From Roseateles sp. (GTDB lineage Bacteria > Pseudomonadota > Gammaproteobacteria > Burkholderiales > Burkholderiaceae_C), in NCBI GenBank assembly GCA_019234295.1, contig JAFALK010000015.1:1-64000 (forward strand): a DNA stretch of 64,000 nt, read 5' to 3'. Numbering within the stretch: the first letter of the stretch is position 1; every line of letters starts with the position of its first letter. Below are positions 1-8,885 of this stretch, one piece after another. A model generated the notes under the pieces. The model was not told the DNA's origin. It searched no databases and was given only the letters and a program-made list of their open reading frames with translations. Position numbers and translations under genes: made by a program.

Positions 1-141
1 TCCCGTCAACGGGAGCACTGCGTAATGCTGCGAGCCGACGGACCACTGGTAAGCCGTGTGCGGGAAATTCGCACGCACGGTTTGAATGGGGGTGTTGGCT
101 CTGTTTTAGACCTACTGGCCTTCGAAAGGGCCAACATCTAC
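1..141 (+). mobile_element. Group II intron, 3' end (domains V and VI), intron body lies upstream of the window
   Basis: Positions 51-83 fold as a canonical group II domain V: AAGCCGTGTGCG pairs with CGCAC..GCACGGTTT, with the AGC catalytic triad (52-54), a two-base bulge near 74-75 and a GAAA-type loop (64-67). Positions 93-99 (TGTTGGC) pair with 130-136 (GCCAACA) as a domain VI-like stem, and the element ends in CTAC at 138-141, matching the usual AY 3' terminus. Any maturase gene would lie left of the window. The exact 3' splice site is inferred. The intron lies on the coding strand two bases before the lysR ATG. Confidence 0.8.
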
Positions 142-143
142 CA

Positions 144-1082
144 ATGATCGAGCTGCGCAGTCTTCGCCAATTTGTGGCCGTGGCCGAGGAGCTGCATTTC
201 GGCCGGGCGGCCGAGCGCCTGCACATGACCCAGCCGCCGCTGACCCAGGCGATCCGCAAGCTGGAGGCGGAGCTCGGTGCGCTGCTGTTTGAGCGCAGCA
301 GCCGGCGTGTGGTGTTGAGCGCCGCGGGCCAGGCCTTGCTGCCGCAGGCGCGCAAGCTGCTGGCCGATGCGCAAGGTCTGCCGACCCTGGCCCGCGCAGC
401 GGCGGCCGGCCAGCGGGGCAGCCTGCGGCTGGGCTTCGTGTCAACGGTCGGATACGGCGAGCTGCCGCGCTGGCTCAAGCGATTTCGCGACGCGAATGCC
501 GAGATCGAGCTGCACCTGGCCGAGGCCACCCTGGACGTGCAGCAGCGCGCCTTTGCCGCCGGGGAGTTGGACGCCGGCTTCATCATTCACGCGCCGCGCA
601 GCCTGCCGGCGGGATTTGATGCGCTGACGGTCACGCGCGAGCCCATGGTGCTCGCGCTGAGTGCGGACAGCCCGCTGGCGGCCCGGCCCCGGCTGCGCGC
701 CGCCGAGGTGCTGGCCCAGCCCCTGGTGATCTTCCCGCGCGACATCGCCCCCTCGCTCTACGACGCCGTGCTCACCTTCTACCGAGCCAAGGGCGGAGCA
801 CCGCACATCGCGCAGGAGGCCATCCAGATGCAGACCATCGTCAACCTCGTCTCGGCGGGCATGGGCGCGGCCTGGGTGCCGGCCAGCGTGATGAGCTTGC
901 AGCGGCCCGGTGTGGTCTATCGGAAGGTCGGCGATGCGCCCGTCAGCGAAACGAGCCTGATCTGGCGTGCTGGCTCCGCACCGGCTGTGCAGCGCTTCGT
1001 CGAGCACGTGCGGGCCCAGCTCGGCGCAAAAGGGCGCAGGCTCCTAGCTATGATGCCGGCCTCCGTTCCGAGGCCTTGCTGA
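144..1082 (+). CDS. LysR-family transcriptional regulator
   Basis: 312 aa, the usual LysR length. Residues 4-62 form the winged HTH (LRQFVAVAEELHFGRAAERL, then TQPPLTQAIRKLE), and residues 90-295 look like the periplasmic-binding-protein-like effector domain. The effector and target genes cannot be told from sequence. The ATG sits two bases after the predicted intron 3' end, so the native promoter and RBS have been displaced; expression would depend on the intron transcript or splicing. lgt starts three bases after the stop, suggesting co-transcription, although lysR and lgt are functionally unrelated. Confidence 0.9.
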   Translation: MIELRSLRQFVAVAEELHFGRAAERLHMTQPPLTQAIRKLEAELGALLFERSSRRVVLSAAGQALLPQARKLLADAQGLPTLARAAAAGQRGSLRLGFVSTVGYGELPRWLKRFRDANAEIELHLAEATLDVQQRAFAAGELDAGFIIHAPRSLPAGFDALTVTREPMVLALSADSPLAARPRLRAAEVLAQPLVIFPRDIAPSLYDAVLTFYRAKGGAPHIAQEAIQMQTIVNLVSAGMGAAWVPASVMSLQRPGVVYRKVGDAPVSETSLIWRAGSAPAVQRFVEHVRAQLGAKGRRLLAMMPASVPRPC

Positions 1083-1085
1083 CCC

Positions 1086-1898
1086 GTGCTCGTCCACCCT
1101 CAATTCGACCCTGTCGCCTTCCATATCGGCCCCCTGGCCGTGCACTGGTATGGCCTGACCTATCTCGCGGCCTTCGCGCTCTTCGTCTTCCTGTCCGGGC
1201 GCCGACTGCGCCAGCCGCAATGGGCGGCCAGTGGCTGGAAGCGCAGCGACATCGACGACCTGCTGTTCTATGGCGTGCTCGGCGTGGTGCTGGGCGGTCG
1301 GCTAGGCTACGTGGTGTTCTACAGGCCGGATTTTTACGCCAGCCATCTGCTGGATGTCTTCAAGGTCTGGGAGGGCGGCATGGCCTTCCACGGCGGGCTG
1401 CTGGGCGTGATTGCGGCCATGGCCTTGTACGGACGCTTCAAGGGGAGGCCCTTTCTCGAAGTCACCGACCTGATCGCGCCCTGCGTGCCCACGGGCCTGG
1501 GCATGGGCCGTATCGGCAATTTCATCAACGGAGAGCTGTGGGGACGCGAGGCCTCGCCCGATCTGCCCTGGGCGATGTTGTTCCCGCAGGCACCGGATCA
1601 TGGAACCATGCCGCGCCATCCTTCGCCGATCTACCAGTTCATCGGTGAAGGCGTGCTGCTCTTCGCCTTCCTGTGGCTCTACTCGCGCTACCCGCGCAAG
1701 ACCGGCCAGGTGTCGGGCATGTTCCTGATCGGCTATGGCTTCGTGCGGTTCACGACCGAGTTCTTCCGCCAGCCCGACGACTTCCTGCCGCTGGACAGCC
1801 GTTGGCTGCACCTGAGCCAGGGCCAGTGGTTGTCGCTGCCAATGATCTTGGTCGGCGTAGCGATCTGGGCGTGGGCCTCGAAGCGAAAGGCGGTCTGA
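1086..1898 (+). CDS. lgt: Prolipoprotein diacylglyceryl transferase
   Basis: 270 aa inner-membrane enzyme that transfers diacylglycerol from phosphatidylglycerol to the lipobox cysteine of prolipoproteins, the first step of lipoprotein maturation. Visible are [11 protein letters not shown] near the N-terminus, the conserved AFHGGLLGV segment (about residues 99-107) and the Lgt signature [13 protein letters not shown] (about 141-153), within several hydrophobic segments. The start is GTG, three bases after the lysR stop. dnaQ begins two bases after its stop, so lgt and dnaQ form a tight pair. Confidence 0.95.
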   Translation: MLVHPQFDPVAFHIGPLAVHWYGLTYLAAFALFVFLSGRRLRQPQWAASGWKRSDIDDLLFYGVLGVVLGGRLGYVVFYRPDFYASHLLDVFKVWEGGMAFHGGLLGVIAAMALYGRFKGRPFLEVTDLIAPCVPTGLGMGRIGNFINGELWGREASPDLPWAMLFPQAPDHGTMPRHPSPIYQFIGEGVLLFAFLWLYSRYPRKTGQVSGMFLIGYGFVRFTTEFFRQPDDFLPLDSRWLHLSQGQWLSLPMILVGVAIWAWASKRKAV

Positions 1899-1899
1899 C

Positions 1900-2619
1900 A
1901 TGCGTCAAGTCTTCTTCGACACCGAAACCACCGGCCTTTCTGCTGAGGGCGGCGACCGCATCCTTGAACTCGGCTGCGTGGAGATGGTCAACCGCCAGCT
2001 GACGGGCAACTACCTGCACCGCTACATCAATCCCGAGCGCGCCAGCCACGAGGACGCTCTGCGGGTGCATGGCATCACCGAGGCCTTCTTGGCAGACAAG
2101 CCCAAGTTTGCCGAGATCGTCGATGAGTTCGTTGCGTTCGTGTCGGGCGCCGAGCTTGTGATCCACAACGCGGCCTTTGACATCGGCTTCGTCAATGCCG
2201 AGATGAAGCGCCTGGGCCGTCCGCCGATCAACGACGTCGTCAACGGCGTGCGCGACACCTTGTTGATGGCCCGTGAGATGTTCCCTGGCAAGGCCAACTC
2301 GCTCGACGCCCTGTGCCGACGCCTTGACGTCGACAACTCCAAGCGCGAGTTGCACGGCGCCCACATCGACGCGGAGCTGCTGGCCAAGGTCTACATCAAC
2401 ATGACCCGCGGCCAAGATGCCCTGTTGATGGATGAAGGCGCCGAGAGCGGTACCCGGGCCGGGGAGGCGCAGGTGCTGAAGCAGGACCTGAGCGCGTTCG
2501 CGCTGCCCGTCATCGAAGCCAGCGAGGAGGAGCTTGCCGCTCACGCCAAGGTGCTGGCCGAGCTGGACAAGGCCAGCGGCGGCAAAAGAATCTGGCCCAG
2601 CGAGGAATCCATGGCATAA
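1900..2619 (+). CDS. dnaQ: DNA polymerase III epsilon subunit (3'-5' proofreading exonuclease)
   Basis: 239 aa DEDDh exonuclease. ExoI motif VFFDTETTGLS is at residues 4-14 (catalytic D and E), ExoII is HNAAFDIGFVNAEM, and ExoIII is HGAHIDAELLAKVY with the catalytic His and Asp. Length and the C-terminal tail fit a polymerase-bound epsilon subunit rather than a stand-alone RNase T or oligoribonuclease. It starts two bases after lgt. Two tRNA-Val genes follow 31 bases downstream, and a CATAAT hexamer at 2615-2620 overlapping its stop could be the -10 box for those tRNAs. Confidence 0.95.
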   Translation: MRQVFFDTETTGLSAEGGDRILELGCVEMVNRQLTGNYLHRYINPERASHEDALRVHGITEAFLADKPKFAEIVDEFVAFVSGAELVIHNAAFDIGFVNAEMKRLGRPPINDVVNGVRDTLLMAREMFPGKANSLDALCRRLDVDNSKRELHGAHIDAELLAKVYINMTRGQDALLMDEGAESGTRAGEAQVLKQDLSAFALPVIEASEEELAAHAKVLAELDKASGGKRIWPSEESMA

Positions 2620-2650
2620 TCGCAGGCTTTCCCGGATAGGGATGAGGCTT

Positions 2651-2725
2651 GGGCGGTTAGCTCAGCGGTAGAGCACTGCCTTCACACGGCAGGGGTCGCA
2701 GGTTCGAACCCTGCACCGCCCACCA
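2651..2725 (+). tRNA. tRNA-Val (anticodon CAC), copy 1
   Basis: Complete cloverleaf with encoded CCA. The acceptor GGGCGG pairs with CCGCCC, the D-arm has GCTC..GAGC, the anticodon stem CTGCC/GGCAG carries loop TTCACAC (CAC at positions 34-36, reads GUG), and the T-arm has GGTTCGAACC. Confidence 0.95.
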
Positions 2726-2764
2726 AGCACTCATGTTTTCCCGGTCCGAGACACCCGAGATATC

Positions 2765-2839
2765 GGGCGGTTAGCTCAGGGGTAGAGCACGTCCTTCACA
2801 CGGACGGGGTCGGGGGTTCGAAACCCTCACCGCCCACCA
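2765..2839 (+). tRNA. tRNA-Val (anticodon CAC), copy 2
   Basis: Second complete tRNA-Val with encoded CCA, 39 bases after the first. The loop is again TTCACAC, but the anticodon stem (CGTCC/GGACG) and T-stem (GGGGG TTCGAAA CCCTC) differ by compensatory changes, so it is a diverged paralogue rather than a recent exact duplicate. Confidence 0.93.
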
Positions 2840-3415
2840 GGTCCCACCTGGAAAATTTGATCTCGTGAAGCGCACGCTTGCGGCGATTTTTCAAGCCGGT
2901 CACGGCAGTGATCTTTGGAGAATCGAGTGCGTAAAGGTATCGATCTTTCTGCTGCGCTAGCAGCCGCTGAGCATCACGAAGCTCAGGAACTCATCTTCTT
3001 CGAACTGGTCCGCGCCTGGGGCACTGTTGTCCTGGACGGCTCGGACTTGCGCCTGCGCGGGTGGGTAGCAGCCCGTGGCGACCAGTCGGCCTGGGCCAGC
3101 GAGAACATTGACCTGTAGACCCGTGCGAAGTCCTTGGTGGAGCGGGGGTGCAAGTCCTCTGCCGCGAACTGGGATCTGTCCGCCCTGAGCTCGGCCTGTC
3201 GCTGGGCCAAGGAGCGACGTCTCAGCTCCCATGGATTCCGTTCGCCGACGCCGGGTACGCCACGCATAGTGGTGGCCATCAAGCGCGCCAGGAGTAGGCG
3301 AGGGCGATCAGCTCACGCAAATTGCAGTGATCAGCGCGGCGCGCGGGTCGCGCGCACGGTAGAGGTAGCTGCCGAGGACCGCCTGCGGACTTTTTTCTTT
3401 GGCCACAATGGCTCC
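2840..3415. other. 576-base stretch with no confidently recognised gene
   Basis: A 67-codon plus-strand frame from a TTG (2915-3118) and several overlapping minus-strand frames exist, but none shows a recognisable family, a convincing RBS or a signal peptide. The stretch may hold decayed coding sequence or untranslated leader for the oxidoreductase that starts at 3416. Confidence 0.4.
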
Positions 3416-4513
3416 ATGGATCGTGTGGATGCCGTGGTAATCGGGGCAGGTGTGGTGGGCTTGGCCATCGCACGCGCGCTGGCGCGCAGCGGCCAGGAGA
3501 CTCTTGTGCTGGAGCGCGAGTCGGCCATCGGCACGGGCGTGAGTTCGCGCAACAGCGAGGTCGTTCATGCGGGCCTCTATTACCCGCCAGGGTCGCTGAA
3601 GGCCATGCTTTGCGTGCGTGGCCGTCAACTGCTGTATGCGCATTGCGAATCGCATGGCGTGGCGTGTCACCGGGTGGGCAAGCTGGTGGTGGCCACCGAA
3701 CCGACACAGGTGGCGGCGCTGCAGGCGCTGGCCGAGCGGGCGGCTGCCAACGGAGTGAGCGACCTGCGCCCGCTCAGCAGCACCGAGGCCGCGCGTCTGG
3801 AACCGGCCTTGGTCTGCGAGGCGGCGCTGCTGTCGCCCTCGACGGGCATCGTCGATACGCATGCATTGATGCTGTCGCTGCAGGGCGATCTCGAGCGCGC
3901 AGGCGGCCAGGTGGCGCTGAATTCGGGCGTTAGCGGTTTGAAGCGAGAGGGAGGGAAGTGGGTGCTCGAATGCGCCGGACTGCAACTGGGGGCCGGCCTG
4001 GTCGTGAACGCGGCAGGCCTTTGGGCTCCGTGGCTTGCCGCGCGCACTGAAGGCTTGAGCGGGGCGCCGCAAGCGCACTGGTGTAAGGGCAGCTATTTTT
4101 CGCTGGCAGGGCGTTCACCGTTTTCGCACCTGGTCTATCCGATGCCACAGGACGGCGGCCTCGGCGTGCATCTGACGCTGGACCTGGGCGGCCGGGCGCG
4201 GTTCGGACCGGATAGCGAGTGGCTCGACAAGGTCCGCGATGCCGCACAGCTCGACTACGCCGTGGAGCCAGCCAGGGCGGATCGCTTCTACGCGGAGATA
4301 CGTCGCTACTGGCCCGCCTTGCCCGATGGGGCGCTGCAGCCAGCGTATTCCGGCGTTCGACCGAAGATCGCCGGCCCTGGCGAGACCGCGGATTTCCGCA
4401 TCGACGGTCCGGCCGTGCATGGTTTGCCGGGCCTCGTGAACCTCTTCGGCATCGAGTCACCGGGGCTGACGAGCAGCCTGGCCATCGCTGAGGAAGTGCT
4501 GCTCAGGCTCTGA
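3416..4513 (+). CDS. FAD-dependent oxidoreductase, L-2-hydroxyglutarate oxidase (LhgO/L2HGDH)-like
   Basis: 365 aa. The N-terminal Rossmann dinucleotide-binding loop [17 protein letters not shown] is at residues 6-22, followed by [20 protein letters not shown], a segment typical of the DAO-fold L-2-hydroxyglutarate oxidase group. The C-terminus [18 protein letters not shown] is the family's FAD-contacting end. The likely reaction is FAD-dependent oxidation of L-2-hydroxyglutarate or a similar 2-hydroxy acid; the substrate is inferred. The ATG at 3416 is chosen because the Rossmann motif begins within six residues of it; the open frame extends further upstream without homologous sequence. Its 3' end overlaps bpt tail to tail by 11 bases. 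Confidence 0.85.
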   Translation: MDRVDAVVIGAGVVGLAIARALARSGQETLVLERESAIGTGVSSRNSEVVHAGLYYPPGSLKAMLCVRGRQLLYAHCESHGVACHRVGKLVVATEPTQVAALQALAERAAANGVSDLRPLSSTEAARLEPALVCEAALLSPSTGIVDTHALMLSLQGDLERAGGQVALNSGVSGLKREGGKWVLECAGLQLGAGLVVNAAGLWAPWLAARTEGLSGAPQAHWCKGSYFSLAGRSPFSHLVYPMPQDGGLGVHLTLDLGGRARFGPDSEWLDKVRDAAQLDYAVEPARADRFYAEIRRYWPALPDGALQPAYSGVRPKIAGPGETADFRIDGPAVHGLPGLVNLFGIESPGLTSSLAIAEEVLLRL

Positions 4514-5222
4514 CCCAAACCCCGTCGCGCAACGTTTCATGCGGCCGAAAATTGGCCTTGTAGGCCATCTTGCCGCTCTGCGCGATCCAGTAGCCGAGAT
4601 AGAGGTGGGGCAGGCCCAGCCGCCGAGCCTGGGCGATCTGCCAGAGCACGTTGTAGGTGCCGTAGCTCGCGCCCTCATCGGGTTCGTAGAAGGTGTAGAC
4701 CGCCGAGACGCCGTCGGAGAGCAGGTCCACGATGGAGGCCATCTTGAGCTTGCCATCGGCGTCGCGGAAATCCACGAGCCGCGAATTGATGCGACTTTGC
4801 AGCAGGAACTGGGTGTACTGGTCCACGCTGTCGTGGTCCATGCCGCCGCCGGCATGGCGACCGTTCTGGTAACGCAGGTAGAGCTCGTAGTGCTCGTCCG
4901 AGTAACCGAGGGGCATGACCCTCGTCTGCAGATTCTGATGCTGGCGTTGGGCCCGGCGCTGGCTGCGGCTGGGCTCGAACAGGGCTACGGGCACCCGCAA
5001 GGGCACGCAGGCGCGGCAGTTGTCGCAGTAGGGGCGGTAGGTGAACAGGCCCGAGCGCCGGAAGCCGGCGACGACCAGGTCGGAATAGGTGTCGGTGTGG
5101 ATCAAGTGGCTGGGCGTAGCCACCTGCGAGCGCGCCAGGCGGTCCGGCAGGTAGCTGCAGGGGTAGGCCGCAGTTGCGTAGAACTGCAGTTGCGCCAGAG
5201 GAAGGTCCTTGGGATGCGTCAC
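4503..5222 (-). CDS. bpt: Aspartate/glutamate leucyltransferase (N-end rule)
   Basis: 239 aa, typical of bacterial Bpt. It transfers Leu from Leu-tRNA to N-terminal Asp or Glu, creating ClpS-ClpAP N-degrons. Seen: [15 protein letters not shown] near the N-terminus, the Cys-rich [18 protein letters not shown] segment and the C-terminal [22 protein letters not shown] acyltransferase core of the ATE family. It lies 44 bases downstream of aat on the same strand, so the two aminoacyl-protein transferases probably form an operon. Confidence 0.95.
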   Translation of the reverse strand: MTHPKDLPLAQLQFYATAAYPCSYLPDRLARSQVATPSHLIHTDTYSDLVVAGFRRSGLFTYRPYCDNCRACVPLRVPVALFEPSRSQRRAQRQHQNLQTRVMPLGYSDEHYELYLRYQNGRHAGGGMDHDSVDQYTQFLLQSRINSRLVDFRDADGKLKMASIVDLLSDGVSAVYTFYEPDEGASYGTYNVLWQIAQARRLGLPHLYLGYWIAQSGKMAYKANFRPHETLRDGVWVRA

Positions 5223-5266
5223 GGCCGTCGCTGCTCAGGAAGGCTCAATGATACGGGGCGAGCCCG

Positions 5267-6010
5267 TCAACGCAGCACTTCAAGCCAGGCCCAGTCCGCG
5301 GGCTCGAAGCGCCAGTCGGTCGGCGCGGCCAGGTGGCAGGCTTGGGCGAGATGGGCCTCGAAGATCTGGCGCGGGACTTCGTGGGCGCCCAGGGAGGCGA
5401 GGTGGCGGGTGTTCTGCTGGCAGTCGATCCAGGTGATCCCGTGCTTTCTGCACAGGCACACGAGCGCGGCCAGCGCGATCTTGGAGCCATCGGTTCGGCG
5501 CATGAACATGGATTCGCCGAAGAACATGCGACCGATATTGACCCCGTACAGCCCGCCGACCAGTTCGCCGGCCACCCAGGTCTCGACGCTGTGTACCGCG
5601 GATTCGAGCTCCGCCCAGCGCAGGTAGGCCGCCTGCATCTCAGGCAGGATCCAGGTGCCGTTCTGACCCTCGCGGGGGGCGCTGGCGCAGGCCCGCATGA
5701 CGGCGGCGCGGTCGCTGTCCACTCGGATTTCGTGCTCGGCCGCGAGCGCGAAGCGGCGCAGCGTCTTGCGCAGGGAATGGCTGGGCTTGAAGTCTCTCGT
5801 CTGCAGCACCATGCGTGGATCCGGCGACCACCACAGCGGCGGCTGGCCCTCGCCGTACCAGGGAAAGATGCCGTGGGTGTAGGCCTCGCGCAGACGCTGG
5901 GGCTGCAAGTCGCCGCCCGCGGCCAGCAAGCCCGGCGCCTCCGTATCCGGGCCGAGGGCGCGCCCCGTGCCGGGAAAGGCGAAAGAGTCCTCAGCCAGCC
6001 ATTCGATCAT
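5267..6010 (-). CDS. aat: Leucyl/phenylalanyl-tRNA--protein transferase
   Basis: 247 aa. It transfers Leu or Phe from tRNA to N-terminal Lys or Arg, marking proteins for ClpAP. Seen: [40 protein letters not shown], and [18 protein letters not shown] followed by SKIALAALV, all family hallmarks. I start at the ATG giving MIEWLAED, matching the family N-terminus; an upstream in-frame ATG at 6034 would overlap the divergent arsC-like gene. The 22-base divergent intergenic region leaves almost no room for separate promoters. Confidence 0.95.
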   Translation of the reverse strand: MIEWLAEDSFAFPGTGRALGPDTEAPGLLAAGGDLQPQRLREAYTHGIFPWYGEGQPPLWWSPDPRMVLQTRDFKPSHSLRKTLRRFALAAEHEIRVDSDRAAVMRACASAPREGQNGTWILPEMQAAYLRWAELESAVHSVETWVAGELVGGLYGVNIGRMFFGESMFMRRTDGSKIALAALVCLCRKHGITWIDCQQNTRHLASLGAHEVPRQIFEAHLAQACHLAAPTDWRFEPADWAWLEVLR

Positions 6011-6032
6011 GCGGTCATGGTAGCGTGCAGGC

Positions 6033-6383
6033 ATGAAGACGATTCTTTACGGCATTCCCAACTGCGACACGGTCAAGAAGGCGCGTGCCTGGCTGAGCGA
6101 GCATGGCGTGGAGCACGAGTTCCACGATTTCAAGAAGAGCGGTGTGCCTGCCGAGCACCTCACTGCCTGGACGCGCAGTGTCGGCTGGGAAAGGCTGCTC
6201 AACAGAGCCGGCACGACCTGGCGCAAGCTCGATGCGGCCACCCAGGCCGCCGCCGCCGATGCGGCAGGCGCCAGCGCTCTGATGCTGACTCAGGCCAGCG
6301 TGATCAAACGGCCGGTGGTGGAATGGGCCGACGGGCGCATCACCGTCGGCTTCAAGCCCGAACTCTTCGAGGAGCACGCCTGA
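6033..6383 (+). CDS. ArsC/Spx-family (YffB-like) thioredoxin-fold protein
   Basis: 116 aa of the ArsC-like fold. Seen: [18 protein letters not shown] with a single N-terminal Cys (CDTVKKA), [12 protein letters not shown], and [17 protein letters not shown] near the C-terminus. It resembles the YffB/Spx/MgsR branch more than true arsenate reductases, so arsenate detoxification is not asserted; a glutathione-dependent thiol reductase role is possible. Its stop overlaps the ribE start (TGATG), showing translational coupling. Confidence 0.85.
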   Translation: MKTILYGIPNCDTVKKARAWLSEHGVEHEFHDFKKSGVPAEHLTAWTRSVGWERLLNRAGTTWRKLDAATQAAAADAAGASALMLTQASVIKRPVVEWADGRITVGFKPELFEEHA

Positions 6384-7042
6384 TGTTCACCGGCATTGTT
6401 CAGGGCGTTGCCCGCGTCGACCGCGTCGAAGACCTGCCGGGTCTGCGTCGTTTCACGCTGGAGTTCCCGGCGGGCTTCGCAGCCGGCCTGCAAATCGGCG
6501 CCAGCGTGTCCTGCGATGGGGTTTGCCTGACGGTCACCGATTTGCATGACGATACGCGAGCGTACTTCGATGTCATGCGGCAGACGCTGCAGCTCACCAC
6601 ACTGGGCAGCTTCCAGAAGGGCGACCGCATCAACGTGGAACGGGCTGCCAAGGACGGGGCCGAGATCGGCGGGCATCCGCTGTCGGGCCATATCGATTTC
6701 AGGGCACATCTTGCTTCCGTGCGAGAGCCCGAGAACAACCGTGTCCTGCGCATTGCCGTGCCTCCCCAATGGATGCGCTACATCTTCGCCAAGGGCTACA
6801 TCGCGATCAATGGCGCCAGCCTCACCGTGTCGGATGCCGACAAGAACGAGAACTGGTTTGAGGTCTGGCTGATTCCCGAGACCCTGCGCATGACCACCTT
6901 CGCGGCCAAAGCGGCCGGGGATGAACTCAATATCGAGATCGAACGCCAGACCCAGGTCATCGTGGACACGGTGCGTGCTGCGGTGGACGAGCGGCTGGGA
7001 CCCCTGATGCCGGCCATCGACAAGCTCCTCGCCGGGCAGTGA
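6383..7042 (+). CDS. ribE: Riboflavin synthase, alpha chain
   Basis: 219 aa. It dismutates two 6,7-dimethyl-8-ribityllumazine molecules to riboflavin. It shows two lumazine-binding repeats, each starting in the family manner: [17 protein letters not shown] at residue 1 and HPLSGHIDFRAHLASV around residue 98. VSCDGVCLTVTD and IAINGASLTVSDAD are the equivalent positions of each repeat. Its start overlaps the arsC-like stop. No FMN riboswitch is seen upstream, as expected for a gene inside an operon. Confidence 0.95.
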   Translation: MFTGIVQGVARVDRVEDLPGLRRFTLEFPAGFAAGLQIGASVSCDGVCLTVTDLHDDTRAYFDVMRQTLQLTTLGSFQKGDRINVERAAKDGAEIGGHPLSGHIDFRAHLASVREPENNRVLRIAVPPQWMRYIFAKGYIAINGASLTVSDADKNENWFEVWLIPETLRMTTFAAKAAGDELNIEIERQTQVIVDTVRAAVDERLGPLMPAIDKLLAGQ

Positions 7043-7142
7043 CACTGTTCTCGCCAGATTGCAAATCGTCGCCCCTTTCCACTTGATTTGGCAGTAATGT
7101 CACGAGCAGGTCTGATGCGGACGATGTCCGCGGGGAGCGAAT

Positions 7143-8507
7143 GTGCAGGTGGCACAGGACGAGCAGGCCTTGCAGCGTGTTCAGCGCCTGCAGGCCTGCG
7201 TGGCCTCGCGGCTGGGGCTGAGGGTCGAGGAGTGGCGTCTGCCGCAGTTGGCGCAGATGCTGGATCGGCGCGCCCACTTCGGCGATCTCGATGATTGGCT
7301 GGCCTCGCTGGAGCGAGCGTCGGGGCGGGACAAGCTGCATGCGCTGGCCGACGATCTGGCCGTCGGCGAGGGCTATTTCTTTCGCAGTGCCGAGCAGCTT
7401 CAGTTGCTCCCGGGCTTGGTCGAGGCCCGCGGCGGCCGGGCCTTGCGCGCACTGTGCATTGGCTGCGGCGGCGGTGAAGAGGCCTACTCGCTGGCGATCG
7501 GATTGGCGGACATCAGCCCAGACAGCCTCATCGAAGCCATCGACATCAGCCCGCTCCGATTGCAGCAAGCTACCGCGGGCTGCTATGGGGACTGGAGCAT
7601 GCGCAGCACGCCGGGCTCGCAGCGGCGGCGCTGGTTCAAGCGCGACACCGCCTTCCATCTGATTGCGCCCGAGTTGCGCCATCGAGTGCGCTTCGAGCAG
7701 CGCAATCTCTGCGAGGCAGACCCGGCCTTCTGGGGCGCATCACGTTACGACCTGGTGCTGTGCCGCAACCTGCTCATGTATTTGGAGCCGCCGGCCGTGG
7801 AACGGGCTTTGCAGCACATCGCTCAAGTGTTGGCTGCGGGGGGCTATCTGTTTCTGGGGCGCGGTGAAGGCTTGCGCGGCTGGACCGATGTGTTCACGCC
7901 GCGAGAGACTGCGCATGCCAGCTACTTTGAGCGCAGCGAGGTCGGGGTCGCTACGCCGACGCGCCTGCAGGCCGGTCGACTCCGACCCGGCCCCAGCCCC
8001 CTGTGGCTGCGCACCGGTCGTGACACGGTGTTCGAGCTCTGGCGCCAGGGACGGCTGGGTCAGGCCCTGCATCTGGCGGACTCGCTCCTGATCCAGGACA
8101 GAAGCGACAGCGAATTGCTTCTCGCCCAGGTCATGCTGCTGCTGCGAGCCGGCCGCATTCAGGAGGCGCAGCGCGTGGGCACGCGCTTGCTGGATCAGGC
8201 GACCACGCCGGCGATGGGCGCGGCCGCGCGATTTGCCAAGGCACGCGGCCACGAGTTGCGCGGCGAGCACGAACGCGCTGAAGAAAACTATGTGCAAGCC
8301 ATCAAGCTCGACGCTGGCTTCGCGCTTGCGCATCTGCGCCTGGCTCAACTGCTTCAGGCGCAGGGCGCGCCGGACCGGGCCGCCGAGCAGCAGCACCTGG
8401 CGTCAGGCTTGGTGCAATTCGAGGATGAGCGGCGCTTGCTGATGCTGGGAGAAGGGCAGGGCCGTGCGGATCTTGCGGCCCTGTGCGTGGAGGCAGTCCC
8501 TGCCTGA
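7143..8507 (+). CDS. CheR-type protein-glutamate methyltransferase with C-terminal TPR region (WspC-like)
   Basis: 454 aa. Residues 1-70 are the CheR N-terminal helical domain. The SAM-binding segment ALCIGCGGGEEAYSLAIGL and DLVLCRNLLMYLEPPAVER follow the CheR methyltransferase pattern, and HASYFER closes the catalytic part around residue 270. Residues 290-440 contain TPR-like helical repeats (AAARFAKARGHELRGEHERA, AEENYVQAIKLDAGFALAHL). CheR-TPR proteins of this design (WspC type) methylate a membrane receptor in surface-sensing pathways. No receptor, CheA, CheW or diguanylate cyclase lies nearby, so it is an orphan here. The start is GTG at 7143. Confidence 0.88.
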   Translation: MQVAQDEQALQRVQRLQACVASRLGLRVEEWRLPQLAQMLDRRAHFGDLDDWLASLERASGRDKLHALADDLAVGEGYFFRSAEQLQLLPGLVEARGGRALRALCIGCGGGEEAYSLAIGLADISPDSLIEAIDISPLRLQQATAGCYGDWSMRSTPGSQRRRWFKRDTAFHLIAPELRHRVRFEQRNLCEADPAFWGASRYDLVLCRNLLMYLEPPAVERALQHIAQVLAAGGYLFLGRGEGLRGWTDVFTPRETAHASYFERSEVGVATPTRLQAGRLRPGPSPLWLRTGRDTVFELWRQGRLGQALHLADSLLIQDRSDSELLLAQVMLLLRAGRIQEAQRVGTRLLDQATTPAMGAAARFAKARGHELRGEHERAEENYVQAIKLDAGFALAHLRLAQLLQAQGAPDRAAEQQHLASGLVQFEDERRLLMLGEGQGRADLAALCVEAVPA

Positions 8508-8518
8508 GCGGACCCCGC

Positions 8519-8885
8519 TCAGGTCGTGGCGGTGTGGATCATCCGCTGCAATCCGAGTTGATCCGGGATCTGGATCTGGATCTGGCGCTGATTGCCCATC
8601 ATCAGCCTTCGTCCTGGAACTTGGAAAAGGTGCGGCCCACGGTTGCCAGCTTCAGTCCGAGGTAGCTGCCGTTCTCCTCGCGCGTGATACACAGCACGAG
8701 GCCGGAGGCGGAAACGCCTCGGGCCTGGTGGCTCTGCGTCAGGTTGAGCAGGTTGAGCAGGTTGAGCAGGAAGGCGGCCAAGCGTTCCTCGGCGCGCACG
8801 GAAGCCCAGCAGAATCACGCCATGGTCGCCACGCCCCCGCGGCTCATGATTCTGTGGACCTGGCGCTGCAGGTCGGCTGGGGCCT
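8519..8885 (-). pseudogene. Decayed Fnr/Crp-family regulator, C-terminal half only, several frameshifts
   Basis: Read on the minus strand, three frames in succession give Fnr-like segments in the correct order: ADLQRQVHRIMSR (about 8881-8840), DHGVILLG (about 8826-8804), RAEERLAAFLLNL (about 8797-8758), then SASGLVLCITREENGSYLGL followed by KLATVGRTFSKFQDEG (ending 8602), and after another shift GNQRQIQIQI..QLGLQRMI, ending 8519. This is the dimerisation helix, HTH and terminal helix of an Fnr/Anr-type protein. The cNMP-like N-terminal domain and Fe-S cysteines are missing. Recognition is from memory of the family consensus; I could not align it. Confidence 0.8.
8741..8769. repeat. 9-bp tandem repeat, three copies, inside the fnr pseudogene
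   Basis: AGGTTGAGC occurs at 8741, 8750 and 8759. On the minus strand it reads NLL-NLL-NL, an in-frame expansion within the segment that normally reads FLLNLSQ in Fnr proteins. It looks like slippage during decay. Confidence 0.8.

Noticed and set aside
2915-3118. 67-codon frame starting with TTG
   Set aside because: No recognisable RBS, domain or homologous look; kept only as part of the unassigned stretch.
6033-6383. Arsenate reductase as a firm function
   Set aside because: The protein is of the ArsC fold but lacks context such as arsR or arsB, and its sequence is closer to YffB/Spx proteins.
6300-6390. FMN riboswitch upstream of ribE
   Set aside because: The ribE start lies within the preceding gene and no RFN-type sequence is visible.
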